64,000 nt of DNA from Tigriopus japonicus (taxonomy: Eukaryota > Arthropoda > Copepoda > Harpacticoida > Harpacticidae): the NCBI GenBank assembly GCA_010645155.1, contig JAAGOF010000257.1:197173-261172 (forward strand). Reading direction: 5' to 3'. Positions 33,201-45,200 of the stretch are shown here, piece after piece. Both the position numbers and the translations under genes were made by a program. The stretch's first letter is position 1, and every line of letters starts with the position of its first letter. The notes under the pieces were generated by a model. The model had not been told where the DNA came from. It worked only from the letters and a program-made list of their open reading frames with translations, and searched no databases.

Positions 33201-36200
33201 CTTGACGTTCATTTGGCAGGATCATCTCTTGTTCCCATTATCTCTTTTAGGAAAAGAAAAGCTCAACTACCCTATGGATAAGGAGGTGTACGTGGTTCTT
33301 GAAGAAGATGGAACAGAGATTGATGAAGAGGAATATTTCCAAACTTTGCCCGAGAACACTTTGTTGATGTTACTTCATGTTGGCGACAAGTGGTCCCCTT
33401 TTGGGCCTCCATTCACGTGAGTTCTGAATACAGCTAAATCATAAGGTCTTTTCTACGACCCTTTTTCCTGCATTGTGTTAAATTTGGACTGTTCCTAACG
33501 TCTGGAATTAGAATTTCCATCATTACTCTTTCTTTCCTTGGAGATCCTTCCTGAAAGAGACGCTGACGTCATGATGATATCATACAGGGTTGTCATGAAT
33601 TAGTGTCCCATGTACTTAACCTGTTTGACAAATCAAAACGGCGAAGTAAATATGTGGTTTAAATGACTTGGAACTCACTGACTTTCTCGATTTTTTCCTC
33701 CACCAAAAGAATGCAAGTAGAACTGGTACATTTTTAAACATATGTGGTCACCCATTCTAGTCATGAACTTAATGTTTGAAGGGTAATTGTTGGTTTGGTT
33801 GGGACTCTGAAATGCGACTACCTTGTAAACCACAACCACGAGTAATGGACTTTCTCCTAAAACATTATATTTCACAAAGAACCATTAGTCTGAGGCACAT
33901 CATCTTGGATAAATTTTGTGGATCAAATTCCGATGTACTATGATTTAGCGCGCAAAAGATAATGGTTGTGGCCAAAAATAGATGCGTCATGACATAAAAC
34001 TTAACAAAAACTCCTTCAAGTATTAATATCAACCTTGAACCTTGTGACTGGAAAGGTCACGTAGGCACATAAGATATTGGGACATTGCATTCTTTCTTGT
34101 GGTTAGTTCTTTCATTATGACTTGGGCCCGGATTTTTTTGTGGAGCAGAATTTCAAGACGTTTCGCAGCGCAATGTCAGCTGGTGGTTGTTGACACGTGT
34201 GATCGTCAGCTGACCTTACTCCTTGAAACGACTAGAATTTCTGCTCAGCGGCAAAAAATGTTTTCCGGGCTCTACTAATGACTAGATCCATAGAGCCATA
34301 GGCATAGGAATACGAATAAATGAAGAGAAAAATGTGAAAAGAACATGACAAGAATGACCCAAAAATGCAAAACAGACGTCAAAAAACGCCGATAAAAAGA
34401 CCAAAAAAATGGCAATAAAAAGACGATAAATGTCAATAAAAGACAAAACATGTCATCAAAAGACAAAAATACTAATTAAAAGATTAAAGAATTAAAAACA
34501 CTGAAAAAAACGCAGGAGGTAAATTGGTCTCTATTGATGGACGAGTTCCTACCAAACTTGGGTAAACAAAAACCTTTGGAAGTGAAAACGGTCACTTTGG
34601 TCCGATTTCAATCGTAAAAATCTTTTCACCTTTTCATAAGCTTCAGCAGGTATGTAATGAGATGTTTTTTGGTGTATTAAAGGCCTTCAAAGTTTTAAAT
34701 TCGTTCGAAATACGCCACAAAAAGACTCCCATGTTGTTGGCTTTTCCATGGAAGCGCGAGTCGAACCACCAAAAAGGAATTGATTTACTAATGGCCTTTT
34801 AGAGTTGTAAAGGAGATGCATTTCCAATGAAATCGAGATGCTTCACGTTGATCCAAATATTTTTAGAGCACAATTTTTCAGTAAGAAAAGACCTGAATTG
34901 ATCGTAGCTTTTTGCGTTATCATATTAAATTCATGAAAGAACCTTTGATTTTCTGGAAGACGAGGCTAACGATAAAAAGTGTGACTTCCAATAAGAAAAA
35001 TTCAATTGTATAAGTGTTGAAAGTTAAAATATGTTCCACACTCGACATTTGCAGTGGAACACGATGAATTTATTCCAACTGGAAATCGCATTTTTTCACC
35101 AGTCTCGTCGTCCAGAAAATTCAGTTATTCTAACTTTTCTCCATGTCCATGTTACGTACATGCAAATGTGTGCTCTATCCTTTGATGTATCCGTTGCATC
35201 TAATACTTACCGTAAAGAACACCCTTTCATGTTTTGACATTATTCAAGTGCCTACTCAGCACATCCATTGGCAAAAGCCCTTAATTTCCCAATCTTGTAT
35301 GAATCTACTTTTGTTTTGACAGCCTATGTCACTTTATCCACATTAGGCGACTTGGCGTTAAGGTGCCAACCAAGGCCCAAGGACGTAATGGAAGTGCATG
35401 CAAACACTTCCGGGAGGCTAAGCTTTGCATCCAAGGGAATCGAGAGCGACGAGAACTCCGAATCACCAGGACCAGTCCAAGAAGTACTGAATTTTCTGGA
35501 TGGAGAAGCTAGCGTCGAGAGTTATGATTTCCAGTAGGATCAAACCAATTGCTTTCTTTGGTCAAATGAGATCTTGGTTAAATTTGGTAGATTATGTTTT
35601 TCAAGATTCAGCTGAATCGAATTTCGGAGGGAAAAGTTATGCCTTCTCAAACTAAAGCATTGAAGAGAGTATAGAGTGAATGGACTCGCCTTGTAGTGAT
35701 AAAGTAATCGTCAGAAGAAGGCTACTCAATAAATTCTCAAAAGTTTTGCAGTGAGCTTTGAGGGAGCATAATTTTTGCTCCAACGTTCTATTACGCTAAA
35801 AATTGAAATATGTAGTCCACTTAAAACAAGCAAGTTCTAATTTGCAAAAGAACAGAAATGATTTGATCCCTATAAATATCATCATTCTGATCGCTAGCCT
35901 CCCACTACAAGAGTTTCAGTGCTTATTGACCAGTCTCACAAAACTGAAGTAGAGCCATGTTTTATCAATGACGCCGCTCAACAGGGATCAGAAGCATTAT
36001 TTGATTACACTTTCCTTGGCTCTACATTATGCACCATTTCCATCGTATTTATCACATCTAGTTTCCTATGCCCATTAGCTGGATAGTCGACAATGATGGA
36101 CTTAATAGTCATATCAATGAAATACGTTCCATAGAATTGTTAGTCCTTGTAAAAAAGACGTCCTTGGTGCGGTGGCTCTCAAAATAAGTAATGTGTCCCA

Positions 36201-39200
36201 AGACCCAGGTGTTCGTGCCAAAAAGTACGGTGGTGTATTTTCCTACATGAGCAATGCCCATGGGTGATATTAGGGAGAATGGAGTTAGGAGCTACCTTTA
36301 TTGCACTTTGACACCAGGGAATTTGCCTAATACATCTTCCTCAGCATGTAATAAATGAACACCAAAGTGAAAGCTTATAGACTAGCTTATATGAAGACCA
36401 AGTTACAATTAGTACATAGACTGTAGACTGTAGAATGTAGACTGCAGAGCCTTAAGCTTCAATATTGATTTGGATTCTAGGTATGGCAGAAAGATCTTGG
36501 AAGTTGGCTCACATTACCTGATAGTTGTCTGCTCATCTAGAAAAATATTCAATGAACAATCATTGATTATTGTTTCCCGATTCCAAAAGGAAAAAGAAGA
36601 GTAGCGGCAAATCAGAGCCGCTCACATTTCTCTACCTCATCAAAAGAAACTAATAGACCTAGGTTGATAAATTTCATGAAAACAGGAAGTAAAAGTCGTT
36701 CCTTCTCAAAACACCCGATATGGTTAAGCCAAATTAATAATCTACCCATATTCTTGGTGTTACTGACTAGAAGAGGAACGAGAAAACCAACTCAAAACAC
36801 ATCGCTTTTTTAAGCTTTTTATCCTTATTTTACATTTATAAATATAAAGAAGCTACTGTTGGAGTAATATCAAGTTGTTGGGCTTTTTTGAAGTTCACGT
36901 GTTGTCGCCACTATTAAACCTACAGGAAGTTCAAGTTAAAATGCAATCCAATTTCTCAATCAATGTAAACAAATCAGGCCAAAAAAATCGGTTCAGTCAT
37001 TAAAACACAAAATGAGAGTGCTAATGCCCTTCTATGGCCATTTTTGGTCAAAAGATCGTCGTCGAATTTGTTCTCGGGCAGGTTTTGCTTTGTTGGGCTC
37101 TTTTTCGAAGCCTCACGTTTCATTCAGCCGATGTCGCTAGTGTCAAGCTGACCCTTCTTTGACACCGCCCTCTTTAAATAAATGATTGGCCGTAAAAAAA
37201 TTGCATAGAGGTTGATATCAAGAGATACCGGGGCAGACTGGTAATGAATTTTGTAGCAGGCAGCTAGGGCATTTCAGTGGCAAACATTTTGAAACTAGTA
37301 GGCTGAAACTTGCCTTACTTGCCAAAATCGCCAAGATTAGAACTATGATCTTTCATTTCTGTTCCAGTTTTTCCCATATTTGTCAGAAATATTTGCTTAT
37401 TAGTGCAACTTCTGACCAGTTGCAGCAACAAACAAGGCAGGCAAAACGGCAGCAGGGCCCACAAATAATACAAAAACTAGTACAGAGAAATGGAAGATCC
37501 CATACAGTAGTACTTATCTTGGTGATTTTGAAAGTGATCCTGGCTATAGACCTTCGAAGTTCAAAATTGTAGTTCTAGTGAGTACTAAGGTAGCCAGTAT
37601 ATGTACTATGTTCTTGCACCTTCTATGAGTAGTTCACAACCGTTTGGCTTTTTTTACATTTCATTGTGCAACGCATTACTCAAACTTGAAGTTTATTCTT
37701 TTGGAGATCAACCAATATTACTTCAGTTTTGGGATTTCCCAAGTTATCAAGCACTTCAATTTTTCAGGCTGGGCTTGTTTCCATTTCAGTTGCCTCAAGC
37801 CAAACCAAGCATTCAAAGCGGAGCTCAGAGGAACTACTGTCGGGAGCTAGCCTCGGTCGTCAATGAAGAGCCTTTTCCCGCAGTTTACTCGTTTTTTTTA
37901 TTACGGTAAAAACAATTCCCCTTTCGTCTCGGGAGCACGTGTAAAATATAATGAACTATCAAAACATAAACAAACGCGACGCGTAATCGGGTTTGGTGAA
38001 AGGGATCTCGGCCCAACCTCTCATCTTGATAGCGGACCGTGTCCGCCACACTCCCCATCCGGCACTAATCCGTAGATTCTGCCGAACTTTTTGCTTCATC
38101 TCCCTGGGCAGCGTCCGATGTTGAGGAAAGGAAAACCAGATCACTGATAGGTCGATTGTAAAAGGAGAATCGGCATCCCTTTGATGGTCCCTCAGACGTG
38201 GCGGTCTTCACAATTGCGGACCGTACTAGACCATCATCGCTCTTTTTTACACTTTCCACTCTAGCCATTGGCCAATGGCCTCGTTTGGCTCCCTTGATTC
38301 GCAGGAGTACGAAATCTCCGACCTCCAAATTTTTCTGTTTCTTGTTCCACTTGTTGCGCTCTTGTAAACGATGGAAGTAGGTCTTTCTGTATCGCACCCA
38401 GAACTGGTCTGCCAAGAATTGGGCGCGTTTCCATCTAAATTTTCCATAAGCCATGATGTCTTGCTTTGTAAAATCTTGAACAGGACATGAATAGGAAGAG
38501 AAGAACTTCTTTCAGAGTAAGTAGTGATGAAGGAGAGATTGGTAGCGGATCGTTTGGGTCCTCTGAAACGATCCATAACGGGGTGGAGTTCACTACGGCT
38601 ACTGCCTCTTGCAAAAAGGTGTTGAACTCATCCAGAGACAGAAGCCTCGGACCTGCTTGTAAAAGCGCTCCTTCGAGACAACGTCGGACCTGACCAATCT
38701 TTCTCTCCCAAATACCGCCGAAATGTGATGCACCAGGTGGGTTAAATTTCCAATCCACGCCACGGGACCCCAACTCTCCCTGTATCTGCTCGAGATCCAA
38801 GTCCTGATTGTTGGAACCCACGAAATTTGTCCCACGATCACTTCTAACCATCTTGCACGTTCCTCGAATGGCCAGGAAACGGCGTAGACTGTTTCTGAAT
38901 GAGGATGTGTCGAGCCCAAACAGCACCTCTACGTGAACAGCCCGGGAGGCTAAACATGTCAGGAGTAACGCCCATACCTTGACTGTTCCAAGGTTGGATC
39001 TTGTGCGGGGTCTGTCTTTGACGTGAAAAGGTCCGAAAACGTCAAGTCCGCAATTGGTGAAGGGTGCAGTACGCGAAAGACGATCAACGGGTAAGTCGGC
39101 CATCAATTGCTCCATTACTGGAGCCCGGAGTCGTCGACAAAACTCGCAATGTTTCACAAGGTATCTGACAGCTTGAGCACTCCCCTCTACGTGGTAACCC

Positions 39201-42200
39201 GCTTCTCTGACGGCTCCAGCCGTGACGTGCCTCCCTTGATGTTGAATTAATCTGTGGCAATGTTCCAAAATGGATTTACTGATTTGATGTTTCCTTGGCA
39301 AAAGAATTGGATGCTTCACATCACTCGGGAAGTCAGAGTGTTTCAGACGCCCTCCGACACGAATGATCCCAGATGAATCCATGAAGGGGGATAGTGAAGC
39401 GAGTCTGTGATTTGATGGTAGCTTTCCGTGTTTTTTAAGAGATTTCGCTTCCATTGAATAACTAGTTGCTTGAGCGTCCAAGACCAAGAATTGGATCGCA
39501 CGAGATCTCACTTCACTTAATGAGAGTTCAGGTTGGTCTTGGCCAAGTTTCTTTGAAATACGATTCCGGTAACGCCTCAGACGAAGTAGAAGGCGTGAAA
39601 CTCTATCCAATACCAGGTTCCAGCGACCATGTGCCACAAATAAGTGAGTCAAGTGCCTCCCTAGTGGAGAAATGGTTGCTGACAAGACTCTTTTATCACC
39701 TGAGATCTCTTCAGGAAGCGCGTCCTCTTGGAAAGGTTCAGAAACGGGAAACGTTAAGTTGAGTTGATTTAGAAAGAGAGGACCCCCGAGCCATCTTGAT
39801 TGAAGCAGGGAAGTAGGATTAGTGGGACGAGAGGCTATGTCTCCGGGGTTGACGTCTGTAGGAACATATCTCCACTGAGTAATTGCTGAGGTGTTAAGGA
39901 TGATATCAATTCTTCTTGCAACATATCTAGCAAAATGACGCTCTCTGTTTCTCAGGTACCCCAATACAACCAAGCTGTCGGTGTAGAAAAACACTTCATC
40001 TGGTTTTCTGGAGAGATCACTGACAATTGTTGCCAGGGTTTCCGTTGCTTGGACTGCTGCACAAAGTTCGAGTCGGGGAATTGACTTTGCCTCGCGGGGG
40101 GCCACTCTTGATTCACCTCTTAGAAATGCAACTGACACATTCTGATCTCCGACCGACCGACAATAAATAACTACGCCAATGGCGTCCTGGGAGGCGTCAG
40201 AAAAAACATGGAGCTCCTGCTTGAACGTGTTGTCAAATCCATTTGGTCTCAAGCCTCTTGGAATTCGTAAGCCATTGAGCAATAGCAAGGAGTGCTTCCA
40301 CTCCTCCCACTCGGGCAAAAAGCGGGATGGCAGCGGGTCATCCCATCCGAGTTTGGAGAGTTCTTCCTCCTGCTCTGTCTTACGGGGCATCACCTTTCTT
40401 TGGAACAGCCTTCCCGCCAAGATCACGGGACAAGTGAAACCAATGTTGTCATAAGGGGCATTTACCGTGGCAAGCACACCACGTCTGGTGAAAGGTTTCT
40501 CCGGGATGTTTGTTCTGATGAAGAACTCGTCTTGCTTGATATCCCACGAGATGCCCAGAGCAGACTGAGGCTGTAGACGATCATCATCTAGCTCCACTTG
40601 AGTGACATCTTCTGCGACCTCGGATGACGGGAAGGCATTCATAACAACAGGGTCGCTTGCAACAATCTTGTGCAAACGGATGTTGAACTTGGAGAGGGTT
40701 TGGCGTGCTCCTTTTAGGATAGAAATGGCTTCCTCGCTGGTTTGGGCAGTTCCCAGTCCATCGTCTACGTAAAAATTACGCTCCACAAACTGTCTGGTCC
40801 TGTCAGATTGGTCCAAATCTTGGCAGGTGGCTCTCAAAGCATATGTGGCCACTGCCGGGCTGGATCTATTCCCAAAAATGTGGACACATGCTCGAAACTG
40901 CACGATCTCCCCACTGGGGTCATTGTCCTGATACCAGAAGAATCTCATGAAGTCCCGTTCATTTGGGGGGACAAAAAATGCATGAAACATTGCCTCGATA
41001 TCCGCGGAAAATCCAATTGGACCCTCCCTGAACCGTGTGATTACTCCCCTCAAATTATTTCCTTGGTCTGGACCTTGGAGAAGTTGGTTGTTGAGGCTAG
41101 TGCCGTGATAAGAGGCCGAGCTATCATAAACTAATCTTATCTTCCCTTTCCTCTTGTGACGAACGGCAAAGCAAGGTATCCACCAGGCCCTTCCAGGGTA
41201 GGGATGGAGTTCGTTATGGGGAACTTGTTCCACTTTCCCAGTGCAGATTGATTTTTCCATGGCTTTGACGCACTCTTGAAGCATTTCGGGATCTCGTCTC
41301 ATGCGGTTAAGGGTGCCAACCGATCTTCTTTTGACAGCATTGTAGTTGCTTGGAAGACGTGCGTTGCTGTCTTTGAAGGGGAGTGGAAGTACAAGAAATC
41401 CTTGTTCATTCACGTCGAGCTTGTTGTCCATGAGGGTTAGGAATTGTTTGTCCTCTTGTGAGAGACCCAATTGCTCGTCGTCTGGAAGTCGGATGAAAAT
41501 ATCTGGCACGAATTTCTCTAACGGACATTGGGTTACAGGGGCCCATTTTGAAGAGCCCATCGCCACCTCCTTGCTTGCAAAGATCCGTTGGGGGCTTCTG
41601 AAATGATCGTGAGACACAGCAGTGCGAAGAGTCCTTCGGACCCTGTCATTAGTCCGAGGGCAAATTGAACCAACCAAGGCCCAGCCTAAACTCGTATCGT
41701 AAGCAAACGGGGCCACTTCTCCATATTGCTGAGATTTCAGCAAGTTACCTGCGTCCCGTCCCAAAAGGACCAGAACTTCCGCGGTTGAGTCAAATTCTTG
41801 GAAATTATCCGCCAAATGTCTGAGGAGGTCTTGAGATCTCACCATGCTTGGAAAAGCTACTTCATCTTTCGAATCTGGGATCATTGAGTTGCCAAATAGT
41901 GGCGGAAGATGAAAGATCTCACTCTTCCCGACACCTTGAATTGTAAGTCCCTTTCCAATCATGCCGCTAACCAATGATTGATGCCTCTCCATGGTGGTCA
42001 AGAAGTAATCCTGAACTTCGCCTTTCATTTCAAAAAAATCAAAGACCGACGGGTGAGCAAATGAGCTCGTAGATTCCTCATCGATGATGACATAGGATCG
42101 AAGGGTTTTGGTGGAACCGGCAGGAAATCTCAGATCGGCTAGAACTGTTTTGCCACAACTGCGTCCTCCCACCAAGCCACACACGGAAGTACACAGTGAC

Positions 42201-45200
42201 GTGAGGCCGCTTGGGGGTTGGTAATGTCCGTCTTGATGTGTTGTTGTTTCTTTGTAGTCATTTCCATTTTTGTCATCTGAATGTAGAGCTGAAATGTGCC
42301 CCTGTGAAGAGCACTTCTTGCAAACGATATCGCTACGGCAATCGACTCTTTTGTGAGGGCCAAGGCACCGAAAACAAAGACCGTTTCTTCTTATCACATC
42401 CTCCTTTGAATTGATACCCATAGAATGAAACAATTGACAATCCTCTAAACAATGGTTCCCGCTTTTGTGCAAAGGGCAGCTTTTCCTAATATCGACGCCT
42501 GTAGCCAACGTTCTTTGTGATGAAAACTTGAGATTGTCATTCTGAATAGGTCGCGACGGTCTAAGGGTTTCGGTAGCAGGCCGCCTTGATTGGATATACG
42601 CCGGGTTGTTCGCCCAATCGGTCTCTCTAGACAGAAATTCCAGGAATACGGAGAAAGGTGGGGAAAGTCCTCCATTCTCTTCCTCGTACGAGCAGCCGCG
42701 ACGCCGCCAACGGTTGAAAATGTAGCCTGGTAGCTTGTTGGCAATGGAGCGGATGCCGATCTCTGTGTCAAAGTGACGAAGGCCAGGGACGGAGGACATT
42801 TGTCCGCCTATTTGCCTACAAAGATCGCACAAATCTTGTAGTTTACTGGCCACGTTCATGGTTCCAATTTCTGGGAAGGCGTTGACTTGGTTCACAAGGT
42901 GGGCGGTCACTCTTGAGCTGGTGCCAAATCGTTTGGCTAATGCTTCCCAAATTCCTTCAATTGTGGCCTCCGGATTCATTCCTCCTGCATCCCGGAAGTT
43001 TTCGACTACCCGCAGGGCCTCGCCCCCCGTGTGGCTTTGTAACGCCCTGATCATCTCCCTTGGCGAAAGCTTCAACTCCTTGGCTTCGGCCAAGAAACCC
43101 TCACGCCACGTTGTATAATGAGATGCTTTCCCGACAAAAGGAGTCGGCGAAGACCTGAAAAATTCCATTTTCCCAAGATACCGTGTAGTTGCATCCAATT
43201 GCGACAGAGATGGTTGGACACAAGCATTTAAGTCTGATGTCATAGGATCAACTCTCCCCATCGTGCATTTTTCTCCATCAGTTAGTTCTAAATCGTGGGG
43301 ATGAGCATTGGGAGTGGCCACGTCATTTTGATCTTGGTTGTGGCTGGAATCTCCAGTGACTCCCATAGAAATATTGTTTGAGTAGTAGGCTGCCGGTTTC
43401 CGTGGGTTAGTAGACTCGTTGATGAACGGATTGATTGGGTTCCGAGTATTTTCGGGCCCCTGGAAACGGACCATTCTTTCTAAATCAGTCTCCACAGGAA
43501 GAGGCAAATCAGGGTCCGAATCAGTTGTTGCGTTCAAAGCGGCCAAAGTCATTCGCTTTATTTTTTCTCGTTCCAGTGCCTGTTTTCGAATCTTTAGCCT
43601 CTCTTGCTCGATCTGGGATTGACTCTCTTGACGTATTTGAAGCTCCCGGGATTGAAGTTCAAGTTCTTCAATCTTCGATTGGACCTCGTCTTCGGCTTCT
43701 TTTTCTTTTAACGTCCGGAATAACTGTTGACGTTCCATTTCCGAGGGGGACAAGGATATTTTAGAAGCTTCAGATATTGATAATTCTGATCCCCCAAGTT
43801 CTAATTTCTTTCGTGCTAATTTAGCCAGCCCTAAGCCAACCTGGTTGAGTAAATCGTTTCTGTCATTTAGTTCCTCCGACGCCTCTTCCAAAGATCCGAT
43901 AGCCGTGAACTTCTCCACTAGCGTTATTGACGCACGCTGAAAATCCCCTTTCTTTTTCTTTAGATTCTGGGCTACGGCTCGAACTTTCTCGATCGATCCA
44001 TACTGACCGCAGTCCTCGCCCAACAGAGCCGTGATCGCTTTCCGGTTGGCAGCCACCTCGGCCTTTAGGTGATCCAACGAAGGTCGAGGATACCGAGACG
44101 ATCTTCTTGATTCGCTTTGGGCGCGAGACGCGTCTTTTGAAGTAGTTGACCGTAGGTCATCAGGGGTCCCTTCCATCCTTAATTCCGAGTGCTAAGCCGG
44201 CGAGATTGCACGCGGGGATTGTTTTTACTGTCGGGAGCTAGCCTCGGTCGTCAATGAAGAGCCTTTTCCCGCAGTTTACTCGTTTTTTTTATTACGGTAA
44301 AAACAATTCCCCTTTCGTCTCGGGAGCACGTGTAAAATATAATGAACTATCAAAACATAAACAAACGCGACGCGTAATCGGGTTTGGTGAAAGGGATCTC
44401 GGCCCAACCTCTCATCTTGATAGCGGACCGTGTCCGCCACAACTACAGTTGATCATAAAGGTCTATAGAGAGGCCATTGTCGTCATTTTGTCTGCCTTGT
44501 TTATTGCTGAAACTGGCCAGAAGTTGATTGAAAAGGCAAACATTTCCGAAGAATATCGTAAGATACTTGCCCAAATAAGAGGAAGAACATAGTACAAATG
44601 AAAGTGCGCAAGACAAATATTCAATGCCAAATCCCATAGTTGGGTGATTTAATGCCTGTGAATTGGCTATCATCTTCATTGAACACCTTGGCATAATTTT
44701 GGAGAAGCAAAGCGTGGACAGGAGGCCACATGGCCAAAACACTAATGCTTTTCAAAATTTTGCCTTCTACGAATACGTTTGTTTGGGCAAGTTTCAACTA
44801 GTCCCTGATGATGAAGGGCCCTTGCTGCCCAAAATGAAATTTCACGACCGGCCTGCTCCGGTATCTCCACTCTGGGACCTCTGTGCAGTTAGGGTTGTCA
44901 AGCTATTTGTGGTCTTTTTTGCCTGATCTTTAAGTAGAAGCAAAAACTCCTATCCTGTTCCAGAATTTACCATTTTTTGCTTAGATTTGTGAAGATACTT
45001 GCCTTCTTAGGGGCTATATGATCGGAACCAGAAGGAGTGACCGGACATCTGTGAAAGAATTGCGAGAAAGAACTGGAATCCCGTCAGCAAACCACCTGGT
45101 GGCCGAGTGTGTCCTTTTGGACATGTGGGGGGTCCTTCACCAAGATCTACCATTCCCAAAAGTACTTCTAGAAGACAGACCTGTCCAATGCTCAAGAGGG

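Larger units (their letters stand above)
30453..33250. other. Intron 1 of the Drep-like gene
   Basis: Contains a 12-bp perfect hairpin (30724-30755), a foldback element (31073-31243) and AT-rich DNA. Short ORFs such as 31381-31701 (minus) have no recognised domain. Confidence 0.55.
37838..44441 (-). mobile_element. BEL/Pao LTR retrotransposon, near complete
   Basis: Two 213-bp LTRs (37838-38050 and 44229-44441) read the same on comparison by eye, with TG...CA ends. ACTAC is repeated at 37833-37837 and 44442-44446. Transcription runs on the minus strand, so the 5' LTR is the right-hand one. A purine-rich tract GGATGGGGAG (minus) abuts the 3' LTR at 38051-38060. One long ORF carries gag-like, protease, RT, RNase H and integrase parts in BEL/Pao order, and a second short ORF carries the integrase tail. 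Identical LTRs imply a recent insertion. I could not assign a tRNA to the primer-binding region next to the 5' LTR. Confidence 0.96.

Noticed and set aside
35268..35537. 89-codon plus-strand ORF
   Set aside because: Its second half is the left arm of the foldback element at 35478.
44443..44592. Open frame leaving the right LTR of the BEL/Pao element
   Set aside because: It merges LTR and flanking DNA and crosses the TSD; no gene signature.
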